A stretch of 64,000 nt of DNA, taken from contig CM074698.1 in NCBI GenBank assembly GCA_037367355.1, positions 2,852,001 to 2,916,000 on the forward strand, written 5' to 3'. The notes beneath the pieces were generated by a model. The model was not told the DNA's origin, made no database searches, and saw nothing but the letters and a program-made list of their open reading frames with translations. Positions 1-10,738 of the stretch are shown here, one piece after another. How positions within the stretch are numbered: the stretch's first letter is position 1; each line of letters begins with the position of its first letter. This stretch comes from Neoscytalidium dimidiatum. Lineage: Eukaryota; Ascomycota; Dothideomycetes; Botryosphaeriales; Botryosphaeriaceae. A program made the position numbers and the translations under genes.

Positions 1-1384
1 TTGATTTTCTCAGGGGTCTATCATAGCCTCTTCCACATTTGAATCAAGATCAGAAGACAGGCCGTATCCTGTCCTGTTGCGTCATTATGCATATAAAGCT
101 TAGTCGTGGCCCTGGTCCGGATTGGCTTTTGAAAACCAGGCCAGCGTCACGCATCTTGAGAACTGCTGTTTCACCACCACAGGCATAACGCTGCTTAAGC
201 TGCAACTCGTGTGAGTGATGTAAGGAAAACTGAATCCCTTCCTTGATTCCAAGCAGACAATGATTAAAAGGGCCATTTCAGTTCTTAAGGTATCGTGACA
301 GCGAGGTGGTTTCAAGCGAGGCATCTAGGTGTTCATTGTAAGTGTTTGTAGAGGCCAACGCACATGGCCGTATCAGAAGCTTAGATTGTAATCTTATAGC
401 ACTCCCTTGTAGCGCTCTAGGGCAGTATTCAATGAGTAGACATGGCGTTGAAAGGAAGACAATCTTTCAAAAATATGCTAAGGTGTCGTGAAGTACTAGT
501 CGACTTCAACCCAATAAATCAGGAGACCTAGACAACTCTAGACTTCAAGGTTTTCTATGAAGTGATTGAGTGTGATTTTGGTGGGACCGACTCTGTTGGT
601 GTCGACCCGGTCTTCCAGATGACGTCCGTTTCCGCATCCGGTATGCATGTTATGCGAATTAAGCTTTGGTCGACGAGATCGAGTAGTGCGAGAGAATCGC
701 ACGCGAAGTTCGAACATTCTAGAGATCGGGCACCATATACTACTAATCTTTTAGTCGTGAAAGGAATTTGGCTAATAGTCCTGCCTGGTCCCGCGGGCCC
801 GTCGGCACGAGACGAGAGACGGAGAGCTGGGCCGTTTTCTCCGCCCCATCGCAGGGATTTAATCTACCTGAGATGCAGCTCCACCACAACACCACCCAAA
901 GGGTGTGTGCGGTTTGGTTATTCAATGCTCCACCGTAATCTGGACCCAACCGCTCCGCTTATTGCTTGTTCTAGTCTGACCATCTTCATTCGTGCTCGTC
1001 TCGTTAAGCTTGTTTTAGCCTCGCATAGGAGGTTGCCCCGCTGGCAGTGCCGTTTGATTACGGCTCTTCCTTCCGTTTCACATACCTCGTCCTGACCATT
1101 CTCCCCTAATTCCAATATGTATATTGAATTTTTCCAGCGAATCACAGCAGTCCGCGCCCCGCGCTCATCGGCTGCATCTTGCATTCATACCAGAAATGCT
1201 CGGGGTGGGACCTCCATCACCACGTTGGGGATGTGGGTACTCTTTAACCGTGAAACATGCGGCATATCGTGGCCAACGGTCTCCATTTGGGACCAGATAA
1301 AATGGGCGCGCGTTTCCTGTGGATGTTTCAATCAACAGTCTTGGCCGGTCCTTCCAACACCACTTTCCAGCGCAAGCCGCAAAC
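1..1384. other. Intergenic region upstream of the AA9 gene
   Basis: No reading frame here resembles a known protein on either strand, and no intron-bounded exons can be assembled. The last few hundred bases should hold the promoter of the LPMO gene that starts at 1385. A CCCCGC hexamer at 1157-1162 (complement GCGGGG) fits the CreA consensus SYGGRG for carbon catabolite repression. That would suit a cellulolytic gene, but one hexamer is weak evidence. Confidence 0.5.
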
Positions 1385-2197
1385 ATGAAGACCTTCGCTA
1401 CTTTCGCTTTTGCTGCCTCCGTATTGGCACAGATTGTCAACGGACATTGTAAGATGTCCTAGGGAGAGGGGGAATACGAAGTGTCTCAAGACTGTCTCAC
1501 TGATTCTTCCCTCTAACACAGATATTTTCGAATACCTCACTGCCAACGGTGTGAAGGGAGGGGCGTACCAGAACATCAGGCAGAATACGAACAATAATTC
1601 TCCCGTGACCGACCTTAGTTCGAACGACCTCCGCTGCAACGTTGGAGGCGCGGATGGTAGCAAGACCAGCACGGTCTCTGTGGCTGCTGGCAGCACAGTG
1701 TCTTTCACCGCCGATATCGCCGTCTACCACCAAGGTCCCGTCTCTTTCTACATGACCAAGGTCGACGATGCGTCGAAGGCCGACGGCAGCACCCCGTGGT
1801 TCAAAATCAAGGACATTGGCCCCACTGTGCGTCGCAGACTTGAGTGAACATTCAGCGACTATTCATTCGTTAGCTAACTCAGGAGCAGTTTTCAAACGGC
1901 CAAGCCACCTGGGACCTCGAATCCACTTACTCCGTGACTATTCCGACTTGCATTCCTGCCGGCGAGTACCTGCTGCGCATCCAACAGCTGGGAATCCACA
2001 ACCCGTGGCCCGCCGGAATTCCCCAATTCTACATCTCCTGTGCACAGGTCAAGGTGACGGGCGGCGGATCAGCCTCGCCCAGCCCAACCGCATCTATTCC
2101 TGGCGCTTTCAAGGAGACCGACCCGGGCTACACGGTCAATATCTACAATAATTTCAACAACTATACCGTGCCTGGCCCAGCGGTTTTCACGTGCTAG
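1385..2197 (+). CDS. AA9 lytic polysaccharide monooxygenase (GH61 type), secreted
   Basis: Copper enzyme that oxidatively cleaves cellulose or related glucans outside the cell. The model has three exons: 1385-1448, 1522-1826 and about 1889-2194 plus stop, giving about 225 residues. The signal peptide ([20 protein letters not shown]) is followed directly by His-Tyr, so signal cleavage leaves the obligatory N-terminal His of the copper brace. Intron 1 splits that HY junction. The second brace histidine is in the VYHQGP motif. The axial-site region is the QFYISC motif near the C-terminus, and YLLR and the IHNPW segment are also family-like. There is no carbohydrate-binding module; the chain ends soon after the catalytic domain. 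Intron 2 has two in-frame acceptors six bases apart (after 1882 or 1888), so two residues are uncertain. Family assignment is firm; substrate and regioselectivity are not visible. Confidence 0.93.
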
Positions 2198-3958
2198 CCG
2201 GGGCGGAGGTGAAACAGTTGCGACGTTCAGACATTGGAGGCGGGTGTTTATCGTGCGCTTGATCGTAGCGTTATAGCTTTCCACAATGCCCATCTCCTTC
2301 ATTGGCAATTCCTGCTTCAATCTACCCCGCGTGAACTCAGTTCTTTGGATAGGGACGCCACCGGTGCTTGTCTAGCTTAATTGAGCTATTCGGCCTCGCG
2401 GGTATTCGTCCGCTCTTGATCCGCATGTCTAAACTCTAATTGGGACGTCTTGTGGCAAAAGCGACGGCATGTGGAGAGTCGAGGTAGTTGCATAGATGCA
2501 ATTTGTTCAATTCAAGCGTCTGTTCTCGAACATTTGCTTCGAGCTCTTACGCATTTCGCACGATGCTCAGGGCATTGAACCGGGGGATGCGGAGCTCCTG
2601 TGGAGTAAGACTTCGGCTCTAGTTGTTGGGGTTCGATACACCATCGCGAGACGATGCTCACGGTACTGTTCCCGAAAACGGAACCAAGTTTGTTGTAGAC
2701 TCTGGTGGCAAGGATGGGGCACCGATAATATACTTGCAGGATCGTGGTGGCAAGGGGCATAACGGCCAGCCAGGGTGCCTGCATGACGGCTCGATGACGA
2801 CTTCGCAGCTGATTTTAGGTGAGAGAACCATTGCAGTTGGCATAAGTTCCCAGCGCAAAATCGAATTAAAATCGGGGTTTATTTTTCTTGTTTGCTAGGC
2901 GAGTAGGCGGGCCTGATCAGTGCGGAGGTGGTGCAGGACGCGGGCAGGCTCATGCGAGAAGAGGCCTTACCCATGCGTCTGGGTACGTACGAGGCTTGGG
3001 CAGGCTGCACATCGCGGACGGCGCAGGTCTGCCCTGCGAACTGATCCCGCAGTCCCGCCATGCGCGCGCTCACCGCCGAGCGGAGCGGGCGCCAGGTGCG
3101 GTGCGCGGAGACGGTGCTGTCAGGTTGACATCGATCAGTGGCGTATGGCGCGCCAACCAAACTCTGGAGCTGGCGCCGGGGGGTGGGCGACTGGTGAGGC
3201 AGCCGAGCAGTACCGGCAGCCTTCGCGTCGGGGGCTTCTGGGGGAGGTGCCAGGTCAGCGGTGGTGCCGTCGTCTTGTCATCCGCCAGAGGATGTGCTGC
3301 GTGTTGCGTGCTGCGTGCTGCGTGCTGCTGCTGCGCGACTGCGGGATGCCAGCGGGAGTCCCGCCGCACCGAGCGACCTGGCTAGCAATATGGCGGTGAC
3401 TGGCTTAGTTAATAGCGACGGACGGGCAGGCCTGGCGGTTCAGCGGCTAGCACAGGTCGCGCGATGATCGCCGGCCAATTTTCCTGACACGGCGCGCCGA
3501 CGAGACTCAGGCCCTGAGCAGGGCCGCCCTCTGCTGCCGCCGCGCACCTCCTCCCGCCATCGCCAGCGCTGCGCCCTCCACCATCACTTCCAGTCCACGC
3601 GAACCACCCCCCAGGAACCACTGCAGATCTCGCCTCCCATACGCGCCTGGACCGCAGAGCCCTCAGGCGTGGCGCCGAGTGCCCGAGCGTCCCTCCTGGC
3701 CATCTCAGATTCCCACCTCAAACGCGCTAGTTCCGTCAAGGGCTCTCGGCCTCGTCCACGAACAACCCTCACCACCGCCCGCCCTCTACCCAAGCATCCG
3801 CTCGGTCGATCCCGCACCCGCTCCACCTCTCCTTCGGCCCTGTCCTCTGTCCACTGCCTGCCTGCCTCGCTCGCTCGCTCGCTCAGTTCGACACCGCCCC
3901 CGCTGCGCCCTGTATCGCTCGACCACCTTTTCCTTCGCGCCCGCCGTACCCCGTGGCC
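2198..3958. other. Intergenic region and probable long leader of the F-box gene
   Basis: No supportable gene. It holds the 3' end of the LPMO transcript and, from about 3500, a C/T-rich stretch with CTGC and TCGC tetranucleotide runs (about 3855-3885) typical of a fungal core promoter and 5' leader. GC content rises sharply from about 2900. Long open frames on both strands there overlap each other and show no family signature, so I treat them as chance frames in GC-rich DNA. Confidence 0.5.
3294..3328. repeat. Heptamer tandem repeat (GTGCTGC)5
   Basis: Five consecutive 7-bp units GTGCTGC (the second is GTGTTGC), running into extra TGC units. It lies in non-coding DNA about 630 bp upstream of the F-box gene start. 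It is probably a neutral minisatellite. Confidence 0.85.
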
Positions 3959-6199
3959 ATGGACGACGACTTCCGTGCGGTGATTGACGACGGCGCTTCC
4001 GACGCAGAGATGCAGCTCGGCGCCGATGGCGACGCACAGCTACAGCAACGGCGGACCTCGCAGGGCGGCACTATCTACACATCCCCTACCTCGCGCACCC
4101 GGAAACGAGGCTTGATGTCGCGCTCGCAACCACGGCCCATACACACTCCCACTAGCCCTATGTCCTCGACAATCCCACACAACCTGCTGCCATCGGCCCC
4201 CGCATCGCCGCCAACGCCCGCTCCGAGTCCGACGCCACACCAACGCGCTCCCGACTGGAGCACGGCCGCCGAGCATGAGGACACCCAAGTCAGGGACATC
4301 CGAGCGCTGTTCAGTGAGATGAACGACGCCGAGAAGCAGAGGCTGTTGGGCGAGTTGCTGAATATGTGCAACAGCCACCAGCTGAGCTTTGTACACGACT
4401 TCGTGAGCCCCAGGCTGAAGAAGGACCCATTCCAAGTGCTACCCAATGAGCTGTGTCTACGCGTAAGTTGCCGGAGAGTGCCAAGAGCGGCCCGTGGAGG
4501 ATGCTGACCCCGCCCCTACAGATCCTGACCTTTGTCGACGATCCCACAACCCTAGCGCGCTCATCGCAGGTCTCGAGGCGATGGCACGAACTCGTCAGCG
4601 ATGACATGGCCTGGAAGTCCCTCTGTGAAAAGCACGCATATCGCAGGCTATCCGACGTCGATTTGCCCAGTTTCCGCCCGACGCAATCCTCCCTGACACC
4701 GGGCGGCTCGCCGCAGCAGTCGCAACCTTGGAGGCACACGCTTCGGTCGTCCAAGGGAACAGTCGCTGGTTTGGCAGGAGCCGATTTGCGAACGCAGTCT
4801 TTGGACCGCGCGGTGCCGTCTGGCTCCCGGAGGCGCAAGAACAAGGCCCTTACCTACCGGTCACATTTCAAGCAGCGATACATGGTTGAGACGGCGTGGA
4901 GGTCGGGAGGTCGGTGTGACTCGAGGCAAATCACACCTGATCAAGGCGTGGTCACAAGTCTGCATCTAACCGACAAGAACATCGTGGTCGCTCTCGATAA
5001 TGCGAAGATTCACGTGTTCGACACCCGAGGCAAGCATCAAAAGACCCTGCAGGGCCACGTGATGGGCGTCTGGGCTATGGTGCCGTGGGGCGACCTCCTT
5101 GTCAGCGGTGGCTGCGATCGTGACGTGCGGGTCTGGAATATGGCTACTGGGTAAGTCCCGACCGATCCCTATCGCATGCTCGCGAAGTGTGGTACCTGGG
5201 CCAGAACATTGACTAATTCCCACTAGTGCCGCGGTCCACACCTTGCGGGGACACACATCAACCGTGCGCTGCCTGAAGATGTCAGACGAGAAGACTGCCA
5301 TTTCAGGATCGAGAGACACCACGCTTCGCATTTGGGATATTGAAAGAGGCATTTGCAAACACGTCCTTATCGGCCACCAGGCCAGTGTGCGCTGCTTGGA
5401 GATCCACGGAGACCTCGTCGTCTCAGGTAGCTACGACACGACAGCACGCATTTGGAGTATTTCTGAGGGTAGATGCTTGAGGACGCTCACGGGTCATTTC
5501 AGTCAGATCTATGCCATTGCCTTCGATGGCAAGAGGATAGCAACTGGCAGTCTCGACACCAGCGTCCGGATCTGGGATCCCAATGATGGGTAAGTTTGAT
5601 GATCTTATGGCTCGAATGCGACTTGCAGCTGACGGAATCGTACAGACGCTGCCTGGGTCTCCTGCAAGGCCACACTTCCCTTGTCGGTCAACTGCAGATG
5701 CGCGGCGATGTCCTTGTAACTGGTGGTTCTGACGGTTCTGTGAGGGTGTGGTCTCTAAACGAGTACCAACCTATTCACCGCCTTGCAGCACACGACAACA
5801 GCGTCACGAGCCTTCAATTCGACGATACTCGCATCGTATCTGGCGGCAGCGATGGCCGCGTCAAGGTGTGGGATCTGAGGAAGGGTACCCTTGTGCGTGA
5901 GCTAAGCCAGCCGGCCGAAGCTGTCTGGCGAGTCGTGTTCGAGGAGGAGAAGGCAGTGATTATGGCCAGCAGGGGCGGCAAGACTGTAATGGAGGTGAGT
6001 GACAGGAATCATCAAAAGGTCGAACCGGAATGGTGTCTAACAAGCTATGCAGGTTTGGGACTTCTCACCGCCTGACGACGAGACGGGCGAGTACAGATCT
6101 AGCAGTCCTTCCAGCGCGCCGGAATATCACCAGACTACGCCGTCAATCATGGCGGCCGAGGCAGCAGACGTCAACATGGCAGATGCCGGGGCATCGTAA
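3959..6199 (+). CDS. cdc4: F-box/WD40 protein, Cdc4/Fbw7/Pop1 type (SCF ubiquitin ligase substrate receptor)
   Basis: Substrate-recognition subunit of an SCF ubiquitin ligase that recruits phosphorylated proteins such as cell-cycle inhibitors for ubiquitination. Five exons (3959-4462, 4522-5150, 5227-5589, 5646-5994, 6053-6199) join in phase to give 663 residues. The N-terminal 110 residues are low complexity and Pro/Ser rich. A helical dimerisation-like segment precedes the F-box at about 161-205 (LPNELCLRIL, then SQVSRRWHEL). Seven or eight WD repeats follow from about 320 to 615, with GH...SGSxDxTxRIWD signatures. The protein ends in an acidic/Ser tail. Start chosen at the ATG followed by MDDDF; AATAAA-like sequence immediately follows the stop. 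The other fungal F-box/WD40 protein, Met30/SconB, is less likely because the helical lead-in to the F-box matches Cdc4/Pop1 proteins. Confidence 0.88.
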
Positions 6200-7361
6200 T
6201 AAATAACAGCACAGTCTTATCATCCATCGCCATCCGCAAAAGTAGCTGCGTTTATTCATTCAATACTCGGCCCAAGCACGGGTGTTCCTTTGAGTATTCA
6301 AGGAGTATGGGCGGTCTCATCCCTGGCATTCCTGGCGGTGTTTAGCTTGGGGAGGAACCGGATCTTTTCATTCAACATCGGGACACTTTTTCACGACCAT
6401 TGGTAAAGGCACGGAACGAAGCTTTTTTTTTTTTTTTTTCCAATTTTCAGCAAGCGAAGGGAAGAAACTCATCCTCGGCGAGATGAGAAAGACGGACAGG
6501 TGGGCATGTTTGGAGTTGTCTTGTCTTTGAATCATTTGTCTCTTTTCTTTGATTCTCATATTCCCCGGGACAAAACAATTGAACCATCCAGCAGCTTCCG
6601 CTCTGGGCAATTGGGTATCTTGCCCAGCTGAATTTCCTTGATCCACATCTTCACATTGGATTCAACTCATTCCAGAACTTTTGGCTGTAACAGCACTGGC
6701 TCCTGGCGGGATCGGTCTTCCATAAGCAAAAATTCAAAGTCCTGCTTTCGCGCAGCTTTTCCTTGAATCTCAATCAAAATCACATTTAACCCCATCTCGT
6801 AGTGTAGTAGAGTATTAGCTCAGCGTAGCCAATGCAAGGCGGCTTATCGACGGATAGTCCTGGGATCCCTGCGAACATCGGGACGCGAGACGAAGGGAGA
6901 GGCTTGCGGGGCCGCGATAGCCGTGCGGGAAGCGGGTGCAACGAGGCTTTTTTTTTTTTTTCTCGCATGGAGCGATAGGGCCAGAGCCGATAAGGGCAAA
7001 GCCGGAGCCGAGCAGAGACCGAAGCGCGCGCCGGCCGATGATGAGGTCGTACGTAGCTCCGCTCCCCAGTCTGCCGCGTCTGGACGTTGCGCCTACGTCA
7101 TGCCTGTTGGTGGACTTGACGGATGGCCGCTGCACCACCAGAAAATATTAAAGGTGCACCTGCCGCCCGCTACACAAGCATTCTTGTTTGTTGACCGCTG
7201 CCTTTTGCTTTTCTTCGACTGCCATCAAATTTCCCCTCTCTTCTCTTCTCTAGCTTCAATTGAGCTCCGCATTCGGCCATTGCGCATCGCAGCACAGCTA
7301 CACAAAGCTATCTTCATTCTTAGCTTCTACCTGCCACTTCGCAACGAACACTCACTTCACC
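6200..7361. other. Intergenic region, two poly-T tracts
   Basis: No gene seen. It contains a 17-T run at 6423-6439 and a 14-T run at 6948-6961. A pyrimidine-rich stretch from about 7190 leads into the phosphate carrier and is probably its core promoter and leader. The A/T-rich sequence around 7145 (ATATTAAAGG) could act as a TATA element. Confidence 0.5.
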
Positions 7362-8598
7362 ATGGCTACCAAAGGTGACGCGCGCGCCGCGGCGCAGAAG
7401 AAGATTGAGCTCTTCTCCGGCACATACTTCGCTGCTTGCACAGTAGGCGGCGTCATTGGTAAGCATTTAGCTCCCGCGCATCCCCGGTCTTGGTCATCAC
7501 CTCGCGTACCTTACGCAAGCGGTGCCAACCCTGCATGTGGGCCCTCCTCATCGCTATCAGCGCCCGAACGCTCCGAACGGTGCGCTGAAGAGGGAAAGTT
7601 TGATCATGCTCGATTCAGCACGCACATATACACCCTCCAAAACTTCCGAGATCTCGAATCAATTCAGTTGCTGACGACCTACCCAACTCATCACCAGCAT
7701 GCGGACCCACACACACCGCCGTCACACCCCTCGACCTGGTCAAGTGCCGGCGTCAAGTCGACCCGAAAATCTACTCGTCCAACATCTCGGCATGGCGGCA
7801 GATCTTCGCCAAAGAGGGGCTGCGCGGCGTGTTCTTCGGGTGGTCGCCGACGTTCGTGGGCTACTCGTTCCAGGGCGCCGGCAAGTACGGCTTCTACGAG
7901 GTGTTCAAGTACCTGTACGGCGAGAAGTGGTTCCCCGGCGTCAACAAGACCGTCGTCTACCTCGGCGCCAGCGCCTCGGCCGAGTTCCTTGCCGACATCG
8001 CGCTGTGCCCGTGGGAGGCGGTCAAGGTGCGCATGCAGACGACCCTGCCGCCGTATGCGAACAATATGAGGGAGGGCGTGAGTAAGGTCGTTGCCCAGGA
8101 GGGCATCGCGGGTCTCTACAAGGGACTGGTCCCGCTGTGGGGTCGCCAGATCCCGTACACCATGGTCAAGTTTGCGACGTTTGAGAAGGCGGTCGAGCAG
8201 ATTTATAAATACTTGGGCAAGCCGAAGGAGTCGTACAACGGCCTGCAGCAGACGGGCGTGAGCTTTTTGGGTGGTTACATTGCGGGCATTGGCTGTGCGG
8301 TCGTCTCGCACCCTGCTGGTACGTCATTGCACCTTGCGGCCGCTTTTCTCGTATGTGATTCGGAAACTGACTTGAGGATTAAACAGACGTCATGGTCTCG
8401 AAGCTCAATAGCGACCGCAAGGCCGGCGAGAGCGCTGCCCAAGCCATGTCTCGCATCTATGGCAACATCGGTTTCAGCGGTCTCTGGAACGGTCTGCCCG
8501 TTCGTATCGTCATGATCGGTACTCTCACGGCATTCCAGTGGCTCATCTATGATAGCTTCAAGGTGTACTTGGGCTTGCCGACCACGGGCGGACACTAG
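7362..8598 (+). CDS. pic2: Mitochondrial phosphate (copper) carrier, Pic2 type
   Basis: Inner-membrane member of the mitochondrial carrier family that imports phosphate for ATP synthesis; yeast Pic2 also carries copper. Three exons (7362-7458, 7698-8318, 8387-8598) splice in phase to 309 residues, the usual carrier length. All three repeats are visible: PLDLVKCR, then PWEAVKVR, then HPADVMVSK, each a PxD/ExxxxK-type signature ending an odd-numbered helix. The ends of repeats carry G(L/V)xxGW/LxP sequences. The segment [14 protein letters not shown] and the terminal GLPTTG are closer to Pic2 than to Mir1. Intron 1 is 239 nt, longer than its neighbours. No cleavable presequence is obvious, as expected for Pic2. 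The choice of Pic2 over Mir1 rests on remembered family sequence, not a search. Confidence 0.93.
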
Positions 8599-10738
8599 AT
8601 TGTATACCACACTACGGTTTTCTGATAGACGGAAGAGCTTCTATCGAGATAGAGTCGTGCCGAAAAAGAGACTCTGCGCTTAGCTCCAGGTTCATGATCA
8701 GGGGATATTGAGGAGTTCAGGTTAAGAGCTTTAGCACGTCTGGATATTTGCTTTGATGGAGTAGGGCCTTGTTCCAGGTGCGTCAAGGCTTCGTATTTCT
8801 GTTTTGGTATATAAATGTGTACTCCTTTGATGCAATATACCTTCGAATCTCAACCTAAAATCCATTTAGCTGGGAAAAGATCATACTCTATTTCCAACCG
8901 TTTGAATTCTCTTCAGCATATCTTCTCACTGAGTTATCGCTTGTGTATCAGTTGAAGCTCACGCTTGCCGCCAACAATTCTACTTCACACAAAAACACCT
9001 CCTACCCGTCTTTCTCTCCGGATCTCTCTGAATATCATCATGTAAACATGCTGATTATCACGAATCTTATTAGCTGACGGCCTTCAAGCTTCAACTGATC
9101 TTGTGCTCATTCCCAACTCTTCCGGCGTTATGGTACAATTGCTTCATCTGCGCGGAAACTTTGGCGAGTACAGGGTTACTGTTATCAAAAGTTCTTTGAT
9201 TGGGTAGCACTTTGTGGGATGGACGCAGCCACCACTGGTTCCAAAGACTACTGCTTACTAAGAATTGTTCCAGCAACGAAGTTCGAGTTAACCTACTAAG
9301 ACTGCACTGACACATTGTATTACATCGCAGACCACATATGCCAGTACAAGAATAGAGAGAGCGTCCGAGGCTGGTTTCAGGAGGTTGAGGATGAAAGACC
9401 CTGAATACCTCACATTGAATGCTTTGGGGGAGCTGAGGCTCGACGCATTGGAAAGATAGACGATATCTTTATGGAGCCAGAGATATGCCTCCTTTTCCTT
9501 ATAAATATCGTTCTCTGATTTGCGACGGGCTTTTGACTACCATGGCCTACTCCGACCTGCAGCTCTATCTCTTCCCAAAGCACCAGCCTGGCAAATTCTT
9601 GTTTCCTTTTCTTCGGGCTGTCACCTATCTCTTATTCTCTTCCTGCTTATTCTTACTCTGCAGGGGCTATGCAATATACATGGACAATTGGTGAAGAGTC
9701 GTTGATCGTTTTCAATTTTCTCTTCTCAATATCATCATCACCATTGTTGACACCAGCTTCATCGTCAGCCACTCGGCTCCTATCGGCACAGCATGATCAG
9801 CAGAGGCCATCTGTACGAGTATACTTGCAGCTGATCGGGTTCCAAAGCTTGCCAGACTAAACTTCATGAAAGCCTCTCTTTCTTCTTCAACACTCGAACT
9901 CATCGCGTCTGGAGACACCACGTCTTACATCTCGGAAAGCTCTTTTCAAGCACGACCAAAACCTTTCAGCAGTAGAGGTTCCTTCCGCGGTAGTTCTCAG
10001 CTGTGTAGTAGGTCAGATACCTTGCCTCGCCGGCATCCCCTGCGTGTCTTGGACTGCCGACCACGTTCGGCCTTGCGTCGCGAGAGCAAGACTCCCTACG
10101 GTGAGTCTTGCCGCCTTACGGCGCTAGGTTGCCCGACCTTTCTGGTATGTTTTAAGCCTCATTCCTTGTCTTATCAAGAGTCGACGGTTTTCCTCGATGC
10201 CCTCGTTCGCGACCAATCTCGCGCGCTAACAAGTTCTCATGATAGGGCAAACTAACCCAACCATTGCCCCAAAAACCAAAAGCTGTGCTCTGACAATCCC
10301 AGTACTTTACCGTACCTGACAGCCTCTGGCTTCCAGCGCCATAAGCAACTCAGAAAGATTGGCGACCTGTCGCACTTTGTCCTCCTTCCTATTGCAGTCA
10401 AGAGCATTGTTGAGGAACGACGGGATCTATCATCTCAGAAGAGGCCCTGAAATCTGGCTGTTGTGGAAAAATCTGCTTCTGAACCTTTCAGTGGACTTTT
10501 GAATATCCGAACAACAACTACTGTCGTATATTTGACCAGGTTTAGCCCGTTCTGGATTTCTCTACCAACTTGCGGGACCAATACCCTTCCGGATCATCAA
10601 CACACCTCATATGATCCCTAAAGTGTCACCTTCACTTAAACTTAACACGTGCTTCAATACCAAGCTCAGTTCACGTGCACAATTGGACCCTGAAATTTCG
10701 CCGTTGGTATAGGTACTTTCCAGTTTTGAAGCGTCACC
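8599..10738. other. Long intergenic region
   Basis: About 2.1 kb with no assignable gene. Open frames of 60-130 codons near 9480-10255 lack family motifs and convincing splice partners. The distal part should contain the promoter and 5' leader of the large protein gene, including the E-box pair listed separately. Confidence 0.45.
10646..10677. promoter_or_regulatory. Pair of CACGTG E-box palindromes
   Basis: Two perfect CACGTG hexamers at 10646-10651 and 10672-10677, 26 bp apart, lie 62-93 bp upstream of the ATG at 10739. CACGTG is the core site of bHLH factors such as Cbf1 and Pho4-like proteins. The close pairing near a start codon makes function plausible; no binding evidence is available. 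Confidence 0.45.

Noticed and set aside
9485..10255. Short plus-strand frames in the 8.6-10.7 kb gap
   Set aside because: No motifs, poor start contexts and no supporting splice phase.
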